Source: Streptomyces sp. NBC_01264 (lineage in GTDB: Bacteria; Actinomycetota; Actinomycetes; Streptomycetales; Streptomycetaceae). Taken from it: a stretch of 64,000 nucleotides of DNA. Location: NCBI RefSeq assembly GCF_026340675.1, contig NZ_JAPEOX010000001.1:6076001-6140000 (forward strand), written 5' to 3'. Made by a program: the position numbers and the translations under genes. The first letter of the stretch is position 1. Each line of letters starts with the position of its first letter. Positions 27,153-36,222 of the stretch are shown piece after piece. Below the pieces are notes generated by a model. The model saw nothing but the letters and a program-made list of their open reading frames with translations. It did not search any database and was not told the DNA's origin.

Positions 27153-28850
27153 CTACGGCAGGCCGTGGACCTTGGGACCCACCGCGTTGGACCAAGCGCT
27201 ACCCGCTTTGGCGTCCCAGTTGGTCGACCAGGTCATCGCGCCGCGCAGACCCGGGTAGGTCTTCGACGGCTTGAAGCTCCCGCAGCCGGTGCCCCTGGCC
27301 AGGCAGTCCAGGGCGTTGTTCACGATGGTCGGCGAGACGTAGCCGCTGCCCGCGCCGCTGGGGGAGGCCGGGACCCCGATGCCCACCTGTGAGGGGTCGA
27401 GCCCGCCCTCGAGCTGGATGCAGGCCAGCGCGGTGAGGAAGTCCACCGAGCCCTGGGAGTAGACCTTGCCGTCGCAGCCGAGCATCGCGCCGCTGTTGTA
27501 GTACTGCATGTTGACGACGGTGAGGATGTCCTTCACGGCCAGAGCCGTCTTGAAGTAGCCCCCCTGGGTCGACTGCATGTCGATGGTCTGCGGAGCCATG
27601 GTGAGGACGAGGGAGGGGCCGGCCTTCGCCGCCAGCGCGCGCAGCGCCTGGGTCATGTAGGTCGGGTTCAGGCCGTTCTCCAGGTCGATGTCGATCCCGG
27701 TGAAGCCGTACTCCTGCATCAGCGCGTACGCGGAGTTCGCGAGGTTGGTCGCGGACGTCGAGTCGTTGACCGCGATGGTGCCCTTCTCGCCGCCGATGGA
27801 GAGGATGACGGACTTGCCGGCCGCCTTCTTCGCGGCGATGTCCGCCTTGAACTGGGGGACCGTGTAGCCGCCGAGGCCGGCCGAGTCGAGGTTGAAGGTG
27901 ATGGCGCCGGGCGTGCTGGTGGCGTCGGCGAAGGAGACGGCGATGATGTCGTACTGCGCGGAGACGTCGGAGATCTTCTGGACGGTCGCGCCGTTGTTGA
28001 AGTTCTGCCAGTAGCCGGTCACCGCGTGCCTGGGCACCGAGGGGTTCGGGTTCCCGCCCCCGCCGCTCGTGGTGGTGCCGGGGACGGCCGCGCCCTTCGC
28101 GCCCTCGCCGGCCGCGTTGTACGCGCTCACCTGGAAGGAGTACGTGGTCGACGCGGCGAGCCCGGTGATCTGCGCCGAGGTGCCCGAGGTCACGGTCTGG
28201 ACGCGGACGCCGTCCTGATACACGTAATACCCGGCGGCCCCGCTGACCGCGTTCCACGAAAGGGTGAGCCCGCTGGAGCTCTGGCCGGAAACGGCGCTGC
28301 CGGACGGCGCGCCGGGGATGGTCGGCGAGGGGTCGGTGCCGCCTCCGCCGTCGGGGCCGAAGACGCTGAACTCGTCGACCACGAAGCCCGGCTGGCCGTA
28401 CCAGCCGTGGGTGTAGACGGTGACCTGGGTGGTGGACGGGCCGGTGGTGAAGGTGGTGGCCAGCTTCTGGAAGCCGCCGCCGGTGCCGGGGGTCCAGGTG
28501 GAGACGTCCTGCGTGCCGGTCCCGGTCGCGCCGAGGTACACGTACGAGCCGTTGACCTGCTCGCTGAGCGTGTAGGTCGAGCTGGGCTTGACGGTGACGA
28601 CCTGGCTGCACCGGGCGTTGTCCTGGCCCGACGGGGTGGCCTTGAGGGCGCCGGCCCCCGCGAAGACGGGGGAGGAGACGACGGCGCCGCTGCCGGAGGT
28701 GCAGGTCCAGTTGGCGAGGCCGGACTCGAAGCCGCCGTTGCGGGCGACGTTGACGTCGGCGGCCTGGGCGGTGCCGGTGGCCAGGGCCGTGAGCCCGCCG
28801 GCGGCCAGGGTGACGGCGAGCGGGACGGCGAGGGAGCGTATGCGGTTCAC
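27153..28850 (-). CDS. Secreted GH18 chitinase with carbohydrate-binding and FnIII domains
   Basis: 565 residues from a GTG at 28850. Signal peptide ([24 protein letters not shown]), a CBM-like jelly roll ([13 protein letters not shown] to VDEFSVFG, about 32-165), a Pro/Thr linker, one fibronectin III domain (about 185-270) and a GH18 catalytic domain. The catalytic motif is GIDIDLE with the proton donor Glu at about 391. It degrades chitin outside the cell. A DasR-type site about 95 bases upstream gives the expected control by N-acetylglucosamine status. Confidence 0.95.
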   Translation of the reverse strand: MNRIRSLAVPLAVTLAAGGLTALATGTAQAADVNVARNGGFESGLANWTCTSGSGAVVSSPVFAGAGALKATPSGQDNARCSQVVTVKPSSTYTLSEQVNGSYVYLGATGTGTQDVSTWTPGTGGGFQKLATTFTTGPSTTQVTVYTHGWYGQPGFVVDEFSVFGPDGGGGTDPSPTIPGAPSGSAVSGQSSSGLTLSWNAVSGAAGYYVYQDGVRVQTVTSGTSAQITGLAASTTYSFQVSAYNAAGEGAKGAAVPGTTTSGGGGNPNPSVPRHAVTGYWQNFNNGATVQKISDVSAQYDIIAVSFADATSTPGAITFNLDSAGLGGYTVPQFKADIAAKKAAGKSVILSIGGEKGTIAVNDSTSATNLANSAYALMQEYGFTGIDIDLENGLNPTYMTQALRALAAKAGPSLVLTMAPQTIDMQSTQGGYFKTALAVKDILTVVNMQYYNSGAMLGCDGKVYSQGSVDFLTALACIQLEGGLDPSQVGIGVPASPSGAGSGYVSPTIVNNALDCLARGTGCGSFKPSKTYPGLRGAMTWSTNWDAKAGSAWSNAVGPKVHGLP

Positions 28851-29217
28851 GTGGGCTCCGGTGGGGGGAGTGGGGAAGTGAGAACGCGTCAGAACGGGTG
28901 GTGTGGCACGTGCTGCGGGACAAGTGGGGTGCCCCGCAGTCAAGTTGGTCTAGTCCAATCCCCATGTCAAGAGTGTTTGCAATATGGCTTGAACTGATCG
29001 ACCTGTCCGTCGTCTTGCGATCCTTGTTGTCCGGATTTTCCCGCCCCCCGTGACACGTGCCCGTGGCACGGGAATGTGTAAGGCCCTGCCCTGCCAGGAA
29101 GGACGTGGATATGGTGCTGGGGCAAGGGGGAAGGGTGTTGATCGTTTGCGGTCGCGCAGCATGCGCGCACCCGCCGCGGTCAGGGGAACGCCCGTGGATG
29201 ACGGGGTGAACGGGGGG
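28851..29217. other. Gene-free divergent promoter region between chitinase and Tad locus
   Basis: 367 bases with no convincing gene. It holds the DasR-type site at 28944-28959 and an AT-richer stretch at 28960-29040 that suits promoters for both directions. In-frame upstream start codons for the following gene exist at 29050 and 29161, but no good ribosome site accompanies them. Confidence 0.7.
28944..28959. promoter_or_regulatory. DasR-responsive element (dre) of the chitinase gene
   Basis: GTTGGTCTAGTCCAAT matches 12 of 16 positions of the dre consensus ACTGGTCTAGACCACT, including the central TGGTCTAG and CCA. Position upstream of a chitinase matches the established DasR regulon in Streptomyces. 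Confidence 0.85.
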
Positions 29218-30141
29218 ATGCGCGTGCCGATCGCCATTGCTGTCACCAGCGCCGATCTGGTGCTGCCGGCCCCGGACCGGCACACCCCGGCCGCCGCCGT
29301 GCTGCCGCCGCCCGAGGAGCTCGACCTCGACGGAGCACTCGCCCAGACGGCCGGCCTGCTGGAGCGCCACGGCCACCTGGTGGTCCTCGTACCGTCCTGG
29401 CTCCGCGTCTCCGCCGTCCGCCGGCTGCACACCGTCCGGTCCATCCTGGAGACCGACCGGATCGCGCTGGTCGACGTCGATCTCCCGCCACTGGGCTTCG
29501 CCCTGCTGGTACGCCAGCTGCGCCAGCTCAGCGTCTGCGACTTCAGCCCCGGAGTGCTCGCCTCCGCCGCCCGCCTGCTCGCGCACTACATCTACGCGGG
29601 CGCCCTGCTCGGCTCGGTCGCCAAACTGGACCGGGTGCCGGTCGGGCTCAAGGCACACGCCAAGTCCTGGTCGCCGAACGCCCAGTTCGCCGTACTGGCC
29701 CACCTGACCCCGCACCTGGTCAAACTGGGCTCGGGCTCCGGCGGAACCCACGGCGGCGGCGCCACGTTCCCCCCGGGCCCCGACTTCGCCACCCACCTCA
29801 CCTTCGCCCGCGGCCAGCTCACCTCCGACTGGGTGGCCTCCGACCTCGCCCCCGCCTGGCGGGTCCAGGGCGTCATGGAGAACCCGCTGCCCGCCGACTC
29901 GCCCGCCTGGTGGGCCACACCGAAGCTGGTGGAGTTCGCGGCCGCCATCCCGGACCCCTCGGTGCTCTACCAGCTCGTCGCCTCGGTCCGCCGCGAGGAA
30001 TGCCGCTGGTGCGGCTTCGAACTCATCGGTGACCGCTGCGGCTTCTGCGCCGCCCCGCTCCTCGCACCGGCCCCGCCGCCGGCGACATCCACGGGGACCT
30101 CCGCGGCGCAGCTCCGTCCCAGATCCAGATCCAGACACTGA
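29218..30141 (+). CDS. Hypothetical protein heading the Tad locus, with C-terminal zinc ribbon
   Basis: 307 residues from the ATG at 29218 (other in-frame starts at 29161 and 29050). A soluble alpha/beta N-terminal domain carries ETDRIALVDVDLPPLGFALL and SVCDFSPGVLASAARLLAHYIYAG. Near the end CRWCGFELIGDRCGFC is a four-Cys CxxC..CxxC ribbon. No known function; it is transcribed with the pilus genes (39-base gap to cpaB), and is probably a locus-specific accessory factor. Confidence 0.8.
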   Translation: MRVPIAIAVTSADLVLPAPDRHTPAAAVLPPPEELDLDGALAQTAGLLERHGHLVVLVPSWLRVSAVRRLHTVRSILETDRIALVDVDLPPLGFALLVRQLRQLSVCDFSPGVLASAARLLAHYIYAGALLGSVAKLDRVPVGLKAHAKSWSPNAQFAVLAHLTPHLVKLGSGSGGTHGGGATFPPGPDFATHLTFARGQLTSDWVASDLAPAWRVQGVMENPLPADSPAWWATPKLVEFAAAIPDPSVLYQLVASVRREECRWCGFELIGDRCGFCAAPLLAPAPPPATSTGTSAAQLRPRSRSRH

Positions 30142-30180
30142 CCGGCCCGAACGAATGAAGAACGGCGAGGTAAGACGGCC

Positions 30181-30885
30181 ATGAACTCACGCCAGCGCCG
30201 CGGCGTCATCCTGCTGATCCTGTCGGTCCTGTGCGCGCTCGCCGCCTTCGGTGGAGTCCTCGTGGTCGTGGGAGACGTGAACTCCAAGGTCGGCAACGAG
30301 GTCGTCGCCTACCGGGTGAAGGGCGACATAGCCCCGTACACCCCCCTGGCGCCAGGCCAGTTCGAGCAGGTCACGGTCCCCCAGCGGTGGCTGTCCGAGA
30401 CCGCCGTCACCGACCTGGCCGCCCTCAAGGACAAGCTGGCGCTCACCGGCCTGAAGAAGGGCTCGCTGCTCCAGAGCGACATGTTCGTCGACAAGCCGAA
30501 GCTCCAGGCCGGGGAGCAGGAGATGGCCATCCTCATCGACGCCTCGACGGGTGTGGCGGGCAAGATCACCCCCGGCGCCAAGGTCAACATCATCGGCACG
30601 TTCAAGAGCAAGAAGGCGGACGGCCCCGACCAGTCGGTGGTCATGGTGGCCAACGCCCGCGTCATCAACGTCGGCAAGCTCACCCCCCTCGACCCCAAGG
30701 ACAGCGACAAGAAGACCACCACCGACGCCGTCCCGATCACCTTCGCCCTGTCCGCCAAGGACAGCCAGCGCGTCGCCTACGCCGAGTCCTTCGCGGTGCA
30801 CGTACGCCTGGCCCTGGTGGCACCCGGCACCGACTCGGCGCCCAACCCGGGCGACCGCTTCTACACCCTCGAAGGGGACAAGTGA
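30181..30885 (+). CDS. cpaB: CpaB/RcpC-like pilus assembly protein
   Basis: 234 residues. One N-terminal membrane helix (GVILLILSVLCALAAFGGVLVVV) and an SAF-like domain (VVAYRVKGDIAPYTPLAPGQFEQVTVPQRW), then a beta-rich C-terminal part (PGAKVNIIGTF). In didermic bacteria CpaB stabilises the secretin; here, in a monoderm, it may line the pilus path through the wall. Confidence 0.88.
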   Translation: MNSRQRRGVILLILSVLCALAAFGGVLVVVGDVNSKVGNEVVAYRVKGDIAPYTPLAPGQFEQVTVPQRWLSETAVTDLAALKDKLALTGLKKGSLLQSDMFVDKPKLQAGEQEMAILIDASTGVAGKITPGAKVNIIGTFKSKKADGPDQSVVMVANARVINVGKLTPLDPKDSDKKTTTDAVPITFALSAKDSQRVAYAESFAVHVRLALVAPGTDSAPNPGDRFYTLEGDK

Positions 30886-30892
30886 GGCGCCG

Positions 30893-32218
30893 ATGACCAC
30901 TCGCATCCTCCCCGCGGTCGGCGACCCGGAGTCCGCCCGCATCATCGCCACCCTGCTCAGCCAGCTCCCGGGCGCCGAGCCGGCCGCCCCCGTCCCCGAC
31001 TCCACCGTCCTCCTCGACACCCTCGCCCGGCTCGCCTCCGAGTCCATCGACGAGCTGCCCGAGGTGGTCCTCGTACACGAGCGGATCGGTCCGCTCCCCG
31101 TCCTGGACCTCATCCGCGAGGTCGCCCTGCGCTTCCCGGCCGTCGGGGTCGTCCTCGTCACCTCCGACGCGAGCCCCGCGCTGTTCTCCGCCGCCATGGA
31201 CTCCGGCGCCCGCGGCCTGATCGGCCTGCCCCTGGCCTACGAGGAGCTCGCCGCCCGCGTCCAGGCTGCCGCCCAGTGGTCCGTGGGCGTGCGCCGCCAC
31301 CTGGGCCGGGGCCCGGACCTCCCCAGCGGCCCGGGCGGCAGGGTCGTCACCGTCACCGGGGCCAAGGGCGGGGTCGGCGCCACCTTCGCGGCCGTGCAGT
31401 TCGCACTGGCGGCGGTCGCGGCCGGGCGGCGCACCGCCCTGGTCGACCTGGACCTCCAGGCCGGGGACGTCGGCTCCTACCTCGACGTGCAGTTCCGCCG
31501 TTCCATCGCCGACCTCGCCGGCATCCAGGACATCTCCCCGCGCGTCCTCCAGGACGCCGTCTACGACGACCGCACCGGCCTCGCGCTGCTCCTGGCCCCG
31601 GCCGACGGAGAACGGGGCGAGGAGGTCGACGACCGGGCCGCCCGGCACGTGATCGCCGCCCTGCGCGCCCGCTACGAGCTGGTCGTCATCGACTGCGGCA
31701 CCCAGGTGACCGGCGCCAACGCGGCCGCCGTGGAACTCGCCGACGTGGCCGTCCTGGTCACCACCCCCGACGTGATCGCCGTACGGGCCGCCAAGCGGAT
31801 GGTCCGCATGTGGGAACGGCTCCAGGTCAGGAAGGCGGAGGAGACCACCATGCTCGTCAACCGCTGGACCAAGCAGACCGAGATCCAGCCCGCCCTGATA
31901 GAGAAGATCACCAAGACCCGGGCCGTACGCACCCCCGTGCCGGCCGCCTTCAAGGAACTCCAGGCCGTCGTCGACGCGGGCCGGGTGCAGGACCTCGACA
32001 ACCGCTCGACCGTGAAGCAGGCCCTGTGGACGGTGGCGGGCGAACTGGGCCTGCTGAGCCCCCCGGAGGCCCAGGAAGCCCCGGCCGGCTCGGCCGCCCC
32101 GACCGCCGAGCCCGGCGCGGCCCTGGCCGTACGCGGCTCCGGGCCGGTGGCCCGGATGCGCGGCCGGGGCGACCGGGGCGCACTCGGGCCGTGGTCGCGG
32201 CGCGGGCGGGAGGGCTGA
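30893..32218 (+). CDS. TadZ/CpaE-like ATPase
   Basis: 441 residues. A receiver-like N-terminal domain (about 1-125) is followed by a MinD/ParA-type ATPase with deviant Walker A GAKGGVGAT and switch segment VDLDLQAGDVGSYL. The C-terminal tail is Pro/Ala/Arg-rich. TadZ/CpaE proteins place the pilus machine in the cell. It starts 7 bases after cpaB. Confidence 0.92.
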   Translation: MTTRILPAVGDPESARIIATLLSQLPGAEPAAPVPDSTVLLDTLARLASESIDELPEVVLVHERIGPLPVLDLIREVALRFPAVGVVLVTSDASPALFSAAMDSGARGLIGLPLAYEELAARVQAAAQWSVGVRRHLGRGPDLPSGPGGRVVTVTGAKGGVGATFAAVQFALAAVAAGRRTALVDLDLQAGDVGSYLDVQFRRSIADLAGIQDISPRVLQDAVYDDRTGLALLLAPADGERGEEVDDRAARHVIAALRARYELVVIDCGTQVTGANAAAVELADVAVLVTTPDVIAVRAAKRMVRMWERLQVRKAEETTMLVNRWTKQTEIQPALIEKITKTRAVRTPVPAAFKELQAVVDAGRVQDLDNRSTVKQALWTVAGELGLLSPPEAQEAPAGSAAPTAEPGAALAVRGSGPVARMRGRGDRGALGPWSRRGREG

Positions 32219-32221
32219 GGG

Positions 32222-32632
32222 GTGTCCGGGCGGAGACGGGACCGGGTGCGCGGCCGGATACGGGACCGGATACGGGGCCGCGGGGATCAGGGGCAGGTGG
32301 CGTTCGAGTTCGTCGGCATGCTGCCCTTCATCCTGCTGATCGTGGTGGCGGTGTGGCAGTGCGTGCTCATCGGCTACGCGTACTCCCTGGTGGGCAACGC
32401 GGCGGACGAGGCGGCGCGGGAGGGGGCGGTGCACGGCGACGCTGCGTGTGATGCGGCCGGGCGGAAATACATCTCCGGCGGGTGGGACAACGTCACCGTG
32501 AACTGCACGCCGTCGGGGAACCTCTACAAGGCCACGGTCTCGATGAATCTTCGCGTCCTGTTCCGGGGCTTCGACATCGGTGTCCCCATCACCGGCCACG
32601 GCGGCTCCCTGAACGAGCTGGAGGAGGACTGA
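32222..32632 (+). CDS. TadE-like minor pseudopilin
   Basis: 136 residues, GTG start 3 bases after tadZ. A basic N-terminus precedes GDQGQVAFEF, a type IV-like processing motif (cleavage after Gly, Glu at +5), and one hydrophobic helix (MLPFILLIVVAVWQCVLIGY). The outer part has two Cys. Confidence 0.88.
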   Translation: MSGRRRDRVRGRIRDRIRGRGDQGQVAFEFVGMLPFILLIVVAVWQCVLIGYAYSLVGNAADEAAREGAVHGDAACDAAGRKYISGGWDNVTVNCTPSGNLYKATVSMNLRVLFRGFDIGVPITGHGGSLNELEED

Positions 32633-32633
32633 G

Positions 32634-33011
32634 ATGAACCGGATCCGCGCGATCCGCGGCGGTGATCGCGACCGGGGCCAAGTCGCCCTGGAATACATCG
32701 GGTTCCTGCCCTTCCTGCTCCTGCTCGGGCTCGGCGGCATCCAGCTGGGCTGGACCGCGTACGTGACGCAGCAGGCGCAGACGGCCGCGCGTACGGCGGC
32801 GCGGGTGGAAGCGCGCTATCCGGGCGAGGGGGTGGCGGCGGGCCTGGAAGCGATCAGGCCGAACCTCGTGGCGGGAGCAGTCATCGAGCGTTCTGTGACG
32901 CGCGACTCGATCAGGATGAAGGTGACGCTCACGATCAACTCGGTCGTGCCCGGAATCGGCTCCCGCCCCGTCGAACGGACCGCCGTCATGCCCAACGACG
33001 ACCCGAGGTGA
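32634..33011 (+). CDS. Second TadE-like minor pseudopilin
   Basis: 125 residues, ATG one base after the previous stop (TGAGATG), so coupled. Motif DRGQVALEYIG before a hydrophobic helix (FLPFLLLLGLGGIQLGW) parallels the upstream paralogue and Flp. Likely a minor subunit or assembly initiator. Confidence 0.88.
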   Translation: MNRIRAIRGGDRDRGQVALEYIGFLPFLLLLGLGGIQLGWTAYVTQQAQTAARTAARVEARYPGEGVAAGLEAIRPNLVAGAVIERSVTRDSIRMKVTLTINSVVPGIGSRPVERTAVMPNDDPR

Positions 33012-33018
33012 CCGGACC

Positions 33019-34380
33019 ATGAGCCTGCGTTCCAGGGTGAACACCCCCGACGACCGCCACAACCCGCGCGAGGACGGCCGCCTGGTCTCCTCGTACCGCG
33101 CCAAGCTGCTGGAGGAGATCGACCTCGCCGAGATGTCGGCGCTCGCTCCGGCCGAGCGCCGCGCGCGACTGGAGCGCGTACTCGGCCACATCATCAGCCG
33201 CGAGGGCCCGGTCCTCTCCACCGCCGAGCGCGCCCAGCTCATCCGCCGCGTCGTCGACGAGGCCCTCGGCCTCGGCGTGCTCGAACCGCTCCTCGAAGAC
33301 CCGACCATCTCCGAGATCATGGTCAACGGCCCCGACCAGATCTTCGTGGAGCGCGCGGGCCGCGTGGTGCAGCTCCCGCTCCGCTTCGCCTCGCACGAGC
33401 AGCTGATGCAGACCATCGAGCGCATCGTCTCCACGGTCAACCGCCGGGTGGACGAGGCGAATCCGATGGTCGACGCCCGCCTGCCCAGCGGCGAGCGCGT
33501 CAACGTGATCATCCCGCCGCTCTCGCTGACCGGCGCCACCCTCACCATCCGCCGCTTCCCCCGCGCCTTCACTCTCCACGAGATGATCGGCGTCGGCTCC
33601 CTGGACGAGCAGATGGTCCTCCTGCTGTCGGGACTCGTCGCGGCCAAGCTGAACGTGATCGTCTCGGGCGCCACCGGCACCGGCAAGACCACCCTCCTCA
33701 ACGCCCTCTCCGGCCTGATCCCGGAGGGCGAGCGCATCATCACCATCGAGGACTCCGCCGAGCTCCAGCTCCAGCAGGCGCACGTCATCCGCCTCGAGTC
33801 CCGCCCGGCCAACGTGGAGGGCAAGGGCGAGATCACCATCCGCGACCTCGTCCGCAACTCCCTGCGCATGCGCCCCGACCGCATCATCGTCGGCGAGGTC
33901 CGCGGCGGCGAGACGCTCGACATGCTCCAGGCGATGTCCACCGGTCACGACGGTTCGCTGGCCACCGTGCACGCGAACAGTTCCGTCGACGCCCTGATGC
34001 GCCTGCAGACCCTCGCCTCGATGTCCGAGGTGGAGATCCCCTTCGAGGCGCTCCAGGACCAGATCAACAGCGCCGTCCACGTCATCGTCCAGCTCACCCG
34101 CTTCGGCGACGGCACGCGCCGCATCACCGAGATCTCCCTCCTCGACTCGCACGGCCGCGAGCCCTTCCGCATCACGACGGTCTGCCGCTTCGCGGCGATG
34201 CCCATGGGCCCCGACGGCCGCGTCCACGGCCGCTTCGAGTACTACCCGCTGCCCCGCTGGCTCGCGGACCGCCTCTACATGAACAACCAGCCGATCCCGC
34301 AGGCCTTCGGGGTCGAGCCGGTGGCCCCGGACCCGCTCACCGACCCCCTTCCCGCCCGCATCACCCGGACCGCCTTGTGA
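33019..34380 (+). CDS. tadA: TadA/CpaF secretion ATPase
   Basis: 453 residues, PilT/VirB11-type motor. It carries Walker A SGATGTGKTTLLNALSG, Walker B area DRIIVGEVRGGE, His-box HDGSLATVHANS and the Arg-rich LPSGERVNVIIPPLSL block. It powers assembly of the Flp pilus from the cytoplasmic face. Confidence 0.96.
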   Translation: MSLRSRVNTPDDRHNPREDGRLVSSYRAKLLEEIDLAEMSALAPAERRARLERVLGHIISREGPVLSTAERAQLIRRVVDEALGLGVLEPLLEDPTISEIMVNGPDQIFVERAGRVVQLPLRFASHEQLMQTIERIVSTVNRRVDEANPMVDARLPSGERVNVIIPPLSLTGATLTIRRFPRAFTLHEMIGVGSLDEQMVLLLSGLVAAKLNVIVSGATGTGKTTLLNALSGLIPEGERIITIEDSAELQLQQAHVIRLESRPANVEGKGEITIRDLVRNSLRMRPDRIIVGEVRGGETLDMLQAMSTGHDGSLATVHANSSVDALMRLQTLASMSEVEIPFEALQDQINSAVHVIVQLTRFGDGTRRITEISLLDSHGREPFRITTVCRFAAMPMGPDGRVHGRFEYYPLPRWLADRLYMNNQPIPQAFGVEPVAPDPLTDPLPARITRTAL

Positions 34381-35315
34381 ACCCACTGATCCTCCTCACC
34401 CTCGGCGCCACGCTGCTGGCCTGCGTCCTGGTGGTCGCCGGGCTCCATGCCTACGCCGCCGGCCGCGCCCAGCGCGCCGCGCTCATCGAACGCCTCTCGG
34501 CGACCGGCCTCCCCGCGCCCCTCGGCCGCACGCGCCGCTTCCCGGGCGTGGACCGGCGCCTGCGCAGGACCAAGCTGGGCCGCGGCATCGAGCGCAAGCT
34601 CGGGGTGACCGGCCTGGACCTCACCGTCGGCGAGTACTTCGTCTACATGCTGGCCACGGTCGCCGGGCTCTGGCTGGTTTCGGCCTCCTTCCTGGCTCCC
34701 TTCTTCGGCCCGGTGGCGGGCCTGATCGCCCTCTGGGGCGCCAATGCCTTCCTCAACTGGCAGCGGTCGCGCCGCACCGAGCGGTTCATCAACCAACTCC
34801 CCGACCTGTCGCGGATCCTCGCCAACGCCACCCAGGCCGGCCTGGCCCTGCGTACGGCCATCGGCATGGCCGCCGAGGAGCTGGAGGCACCCGCCGGCGA
34901 GGAACTGGCCCGGGTCGCCGACCGGCTCGCGGTGGGCCATTCCATCGAGGAGGCCCTGGGCGAGATCGAAGAGCGGCTGCCCTCCCGGGAGCTGGTCGTC
35001 CTCGTCTCCACCCTCGTCCTGTCCGCCCGCGCGGGCGGCGCGATCGTCGGCAGCCTGCGCAACCTGACGGTGACGCTGGAGCAGCGCAAGGAGACCCGTA
35101 GGGAGGTCCGTACCCAGCTGTCCCAGGTCACGGCCACCGCGTACCTGGTGCCGGTGATGGGCGTCGGCTCGCTCCTCCTCGTGGACGCGATGATGCCCGG
35201 CGCCCTGGACCGGATGACCGGAGCGGGCATCGGACAGACCGCCGTCCTGGTCGCCCTCGGCCTCTTCGCCCTCGGATTCGTCGCCATCCGCCGCCTGTCC
35301 AAGATCGACGTATGA
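34377..35315 (+). CDS. tadB: TadB inner-membrane platform protein
   Basis: 312 residues, GTG overlapping the tadA stop (GTGA). It has a T2SSF/GspF domain: N-terminal and C-terminal membrane helices with the cytoplasmic helical bundle INQLPDLSRILANATQAGLALRTAI between them. With TadC it forms the membrane platform that TadA turns. Confidence 0.94.
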   Translation: MNPLILLTLGATLLACVLVVAGLHAYAAGRAQRAALIERLSATGLPAPLGRTRRFPGVDRRLRRTKLGRGIERKLGVTGLDLTVGEYFVYMLATVAGLWLVSASFLAPFFGPVAGLIALWGANAFLNWQRSRRTERFINQLPDLSRILANATQAGLALRTAIGMAAEELEAPAGEELARVADRLAVGHSIEEALGEIEERLPSRELVVLVSTLVLSARAGGAIVGSLRNLTVTLEQRKETRREVRTQLSQVTATAYLVPVMGVGSLLLVDAMMPGALDRMTGAGIGQTAVLVALGLFALGFVAIRRLSKIDV

Positions 35316-35325
35316 GGAGGCCGGC

Positions 35326-36219
35326 ATGATCGCGCTGCTCCTGGCCCTGGCCTTCGCCCTGTCGGTCCTCGGCGTGTTCCACGGCATCCGGCTCTACCGC
35401 GCCGACACCAAACTCCCGTCCGACCTGATGCTGGCCCTGGAGGTCGGCGCCACCCGCACGACGGCCGTCGGCTCCCTCGTCGACCGCATCGGCATCCGCT
35501 ACGCGCCGCTGATACTGCGCCTGATGGGCCCCGACCGGGTGGCGCGCAAACGCCGCCAGATCGACACGGCGGGCAACCCGTCCGGCCTGACCATCGACCG
35601 CTACGCCGCCCGCCGCGCCGTGTACGCCTTCCTCGGCGGCGTCGGGGCCTTCGCCATGCTGATCAACGGCCAGTTGATCCTGGCGCTCCTCATGGTGGCC
35701 TTCGGCCTGTTCTGGATCGAGGCCGGCCTCTGGTCGGCGATCCGGATCCGCCGCGACCACATCGACCGGACCCTGCCGGACTTCCTGGACGTCCTCGCCG
35801 TGGTCGTCAGCGCCGGGCTCGGCTTCCGGCCCGCGCTGGAGCGGGTCGCGGACAAGTACGAGGGCCCGTGGTCCGACGAGATCCGGATCACCCTCCAGCA
35901 GATGACCATGGGCGTCAGCCGCCGCCAGGCCTTCGATGAACTGCGCCGGCGCAACGACTCCGAGCAGGTCGCGCAGTTCGTCACCGCCCTCCAGCAGGGC
36001 GAGGAACTGGGCTCCCCGATCGTCGACACCCTGATCGCCATCGCCGAGGACATGCGGCGCACGGACGCCCAGAACGCCCGCCGCCGGGCCGCCAAGGCCG
36101 TCCCGAAGGCCACCTTCGTCGTCACGATGTTCATGCTCCCCGGCACCATGATCCTGCTCATCGGCGGGTTCGTGTACGGAGCGGACGTCGACTTCGGCGC
36201 CCTGTTCGGGGGCGGCTGA
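35326..36219 (+). CDS. tadC: TadC inner-membrane platform protein
   Basis: 297 residues, second T2SSF-type protein with DRTLPDFLDVLAVVVSAGLGFRPALERV and a C-terminal membrane helix (VVTMFMLPGTMILLIGGFV). It starts 10 bases after tadB. Confidence 0.94.
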   Translation: MIALLLALAFALSVLGVFHGIRLYRADTKLPSDLMLALEVGATRTTAVGSLVDRIGIRYAPLILRLMGPDRVARKRRQIDTAGNPSGLTIDRYAARRAVYAFLGGVGAFAMLINGQLILALLMVAFGLFWIEAGLWSAIRIRRDHIDRTLPDFLDVLAVVVSAGLGFRPALERVADKYEGPWSDEIRITLQQMTMGVSRRQAFDELRRRNDSEQVAQFVTALQQGEELGSPIVDTLIAIAEDMRRTDAQNARRRAAKAVPKATFVVTMFMLPGTMILLIGGFVYGADVDFGALFGGG

Positions 36220-36222
36220 GCC

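Noticed and set aside
27199..30138. Reverse open frame of about 980 codons
   Set aside because: Shadow of the chitinase frame and antisense of the Tad head gene; low-complexity Arg/Gly/Pro.
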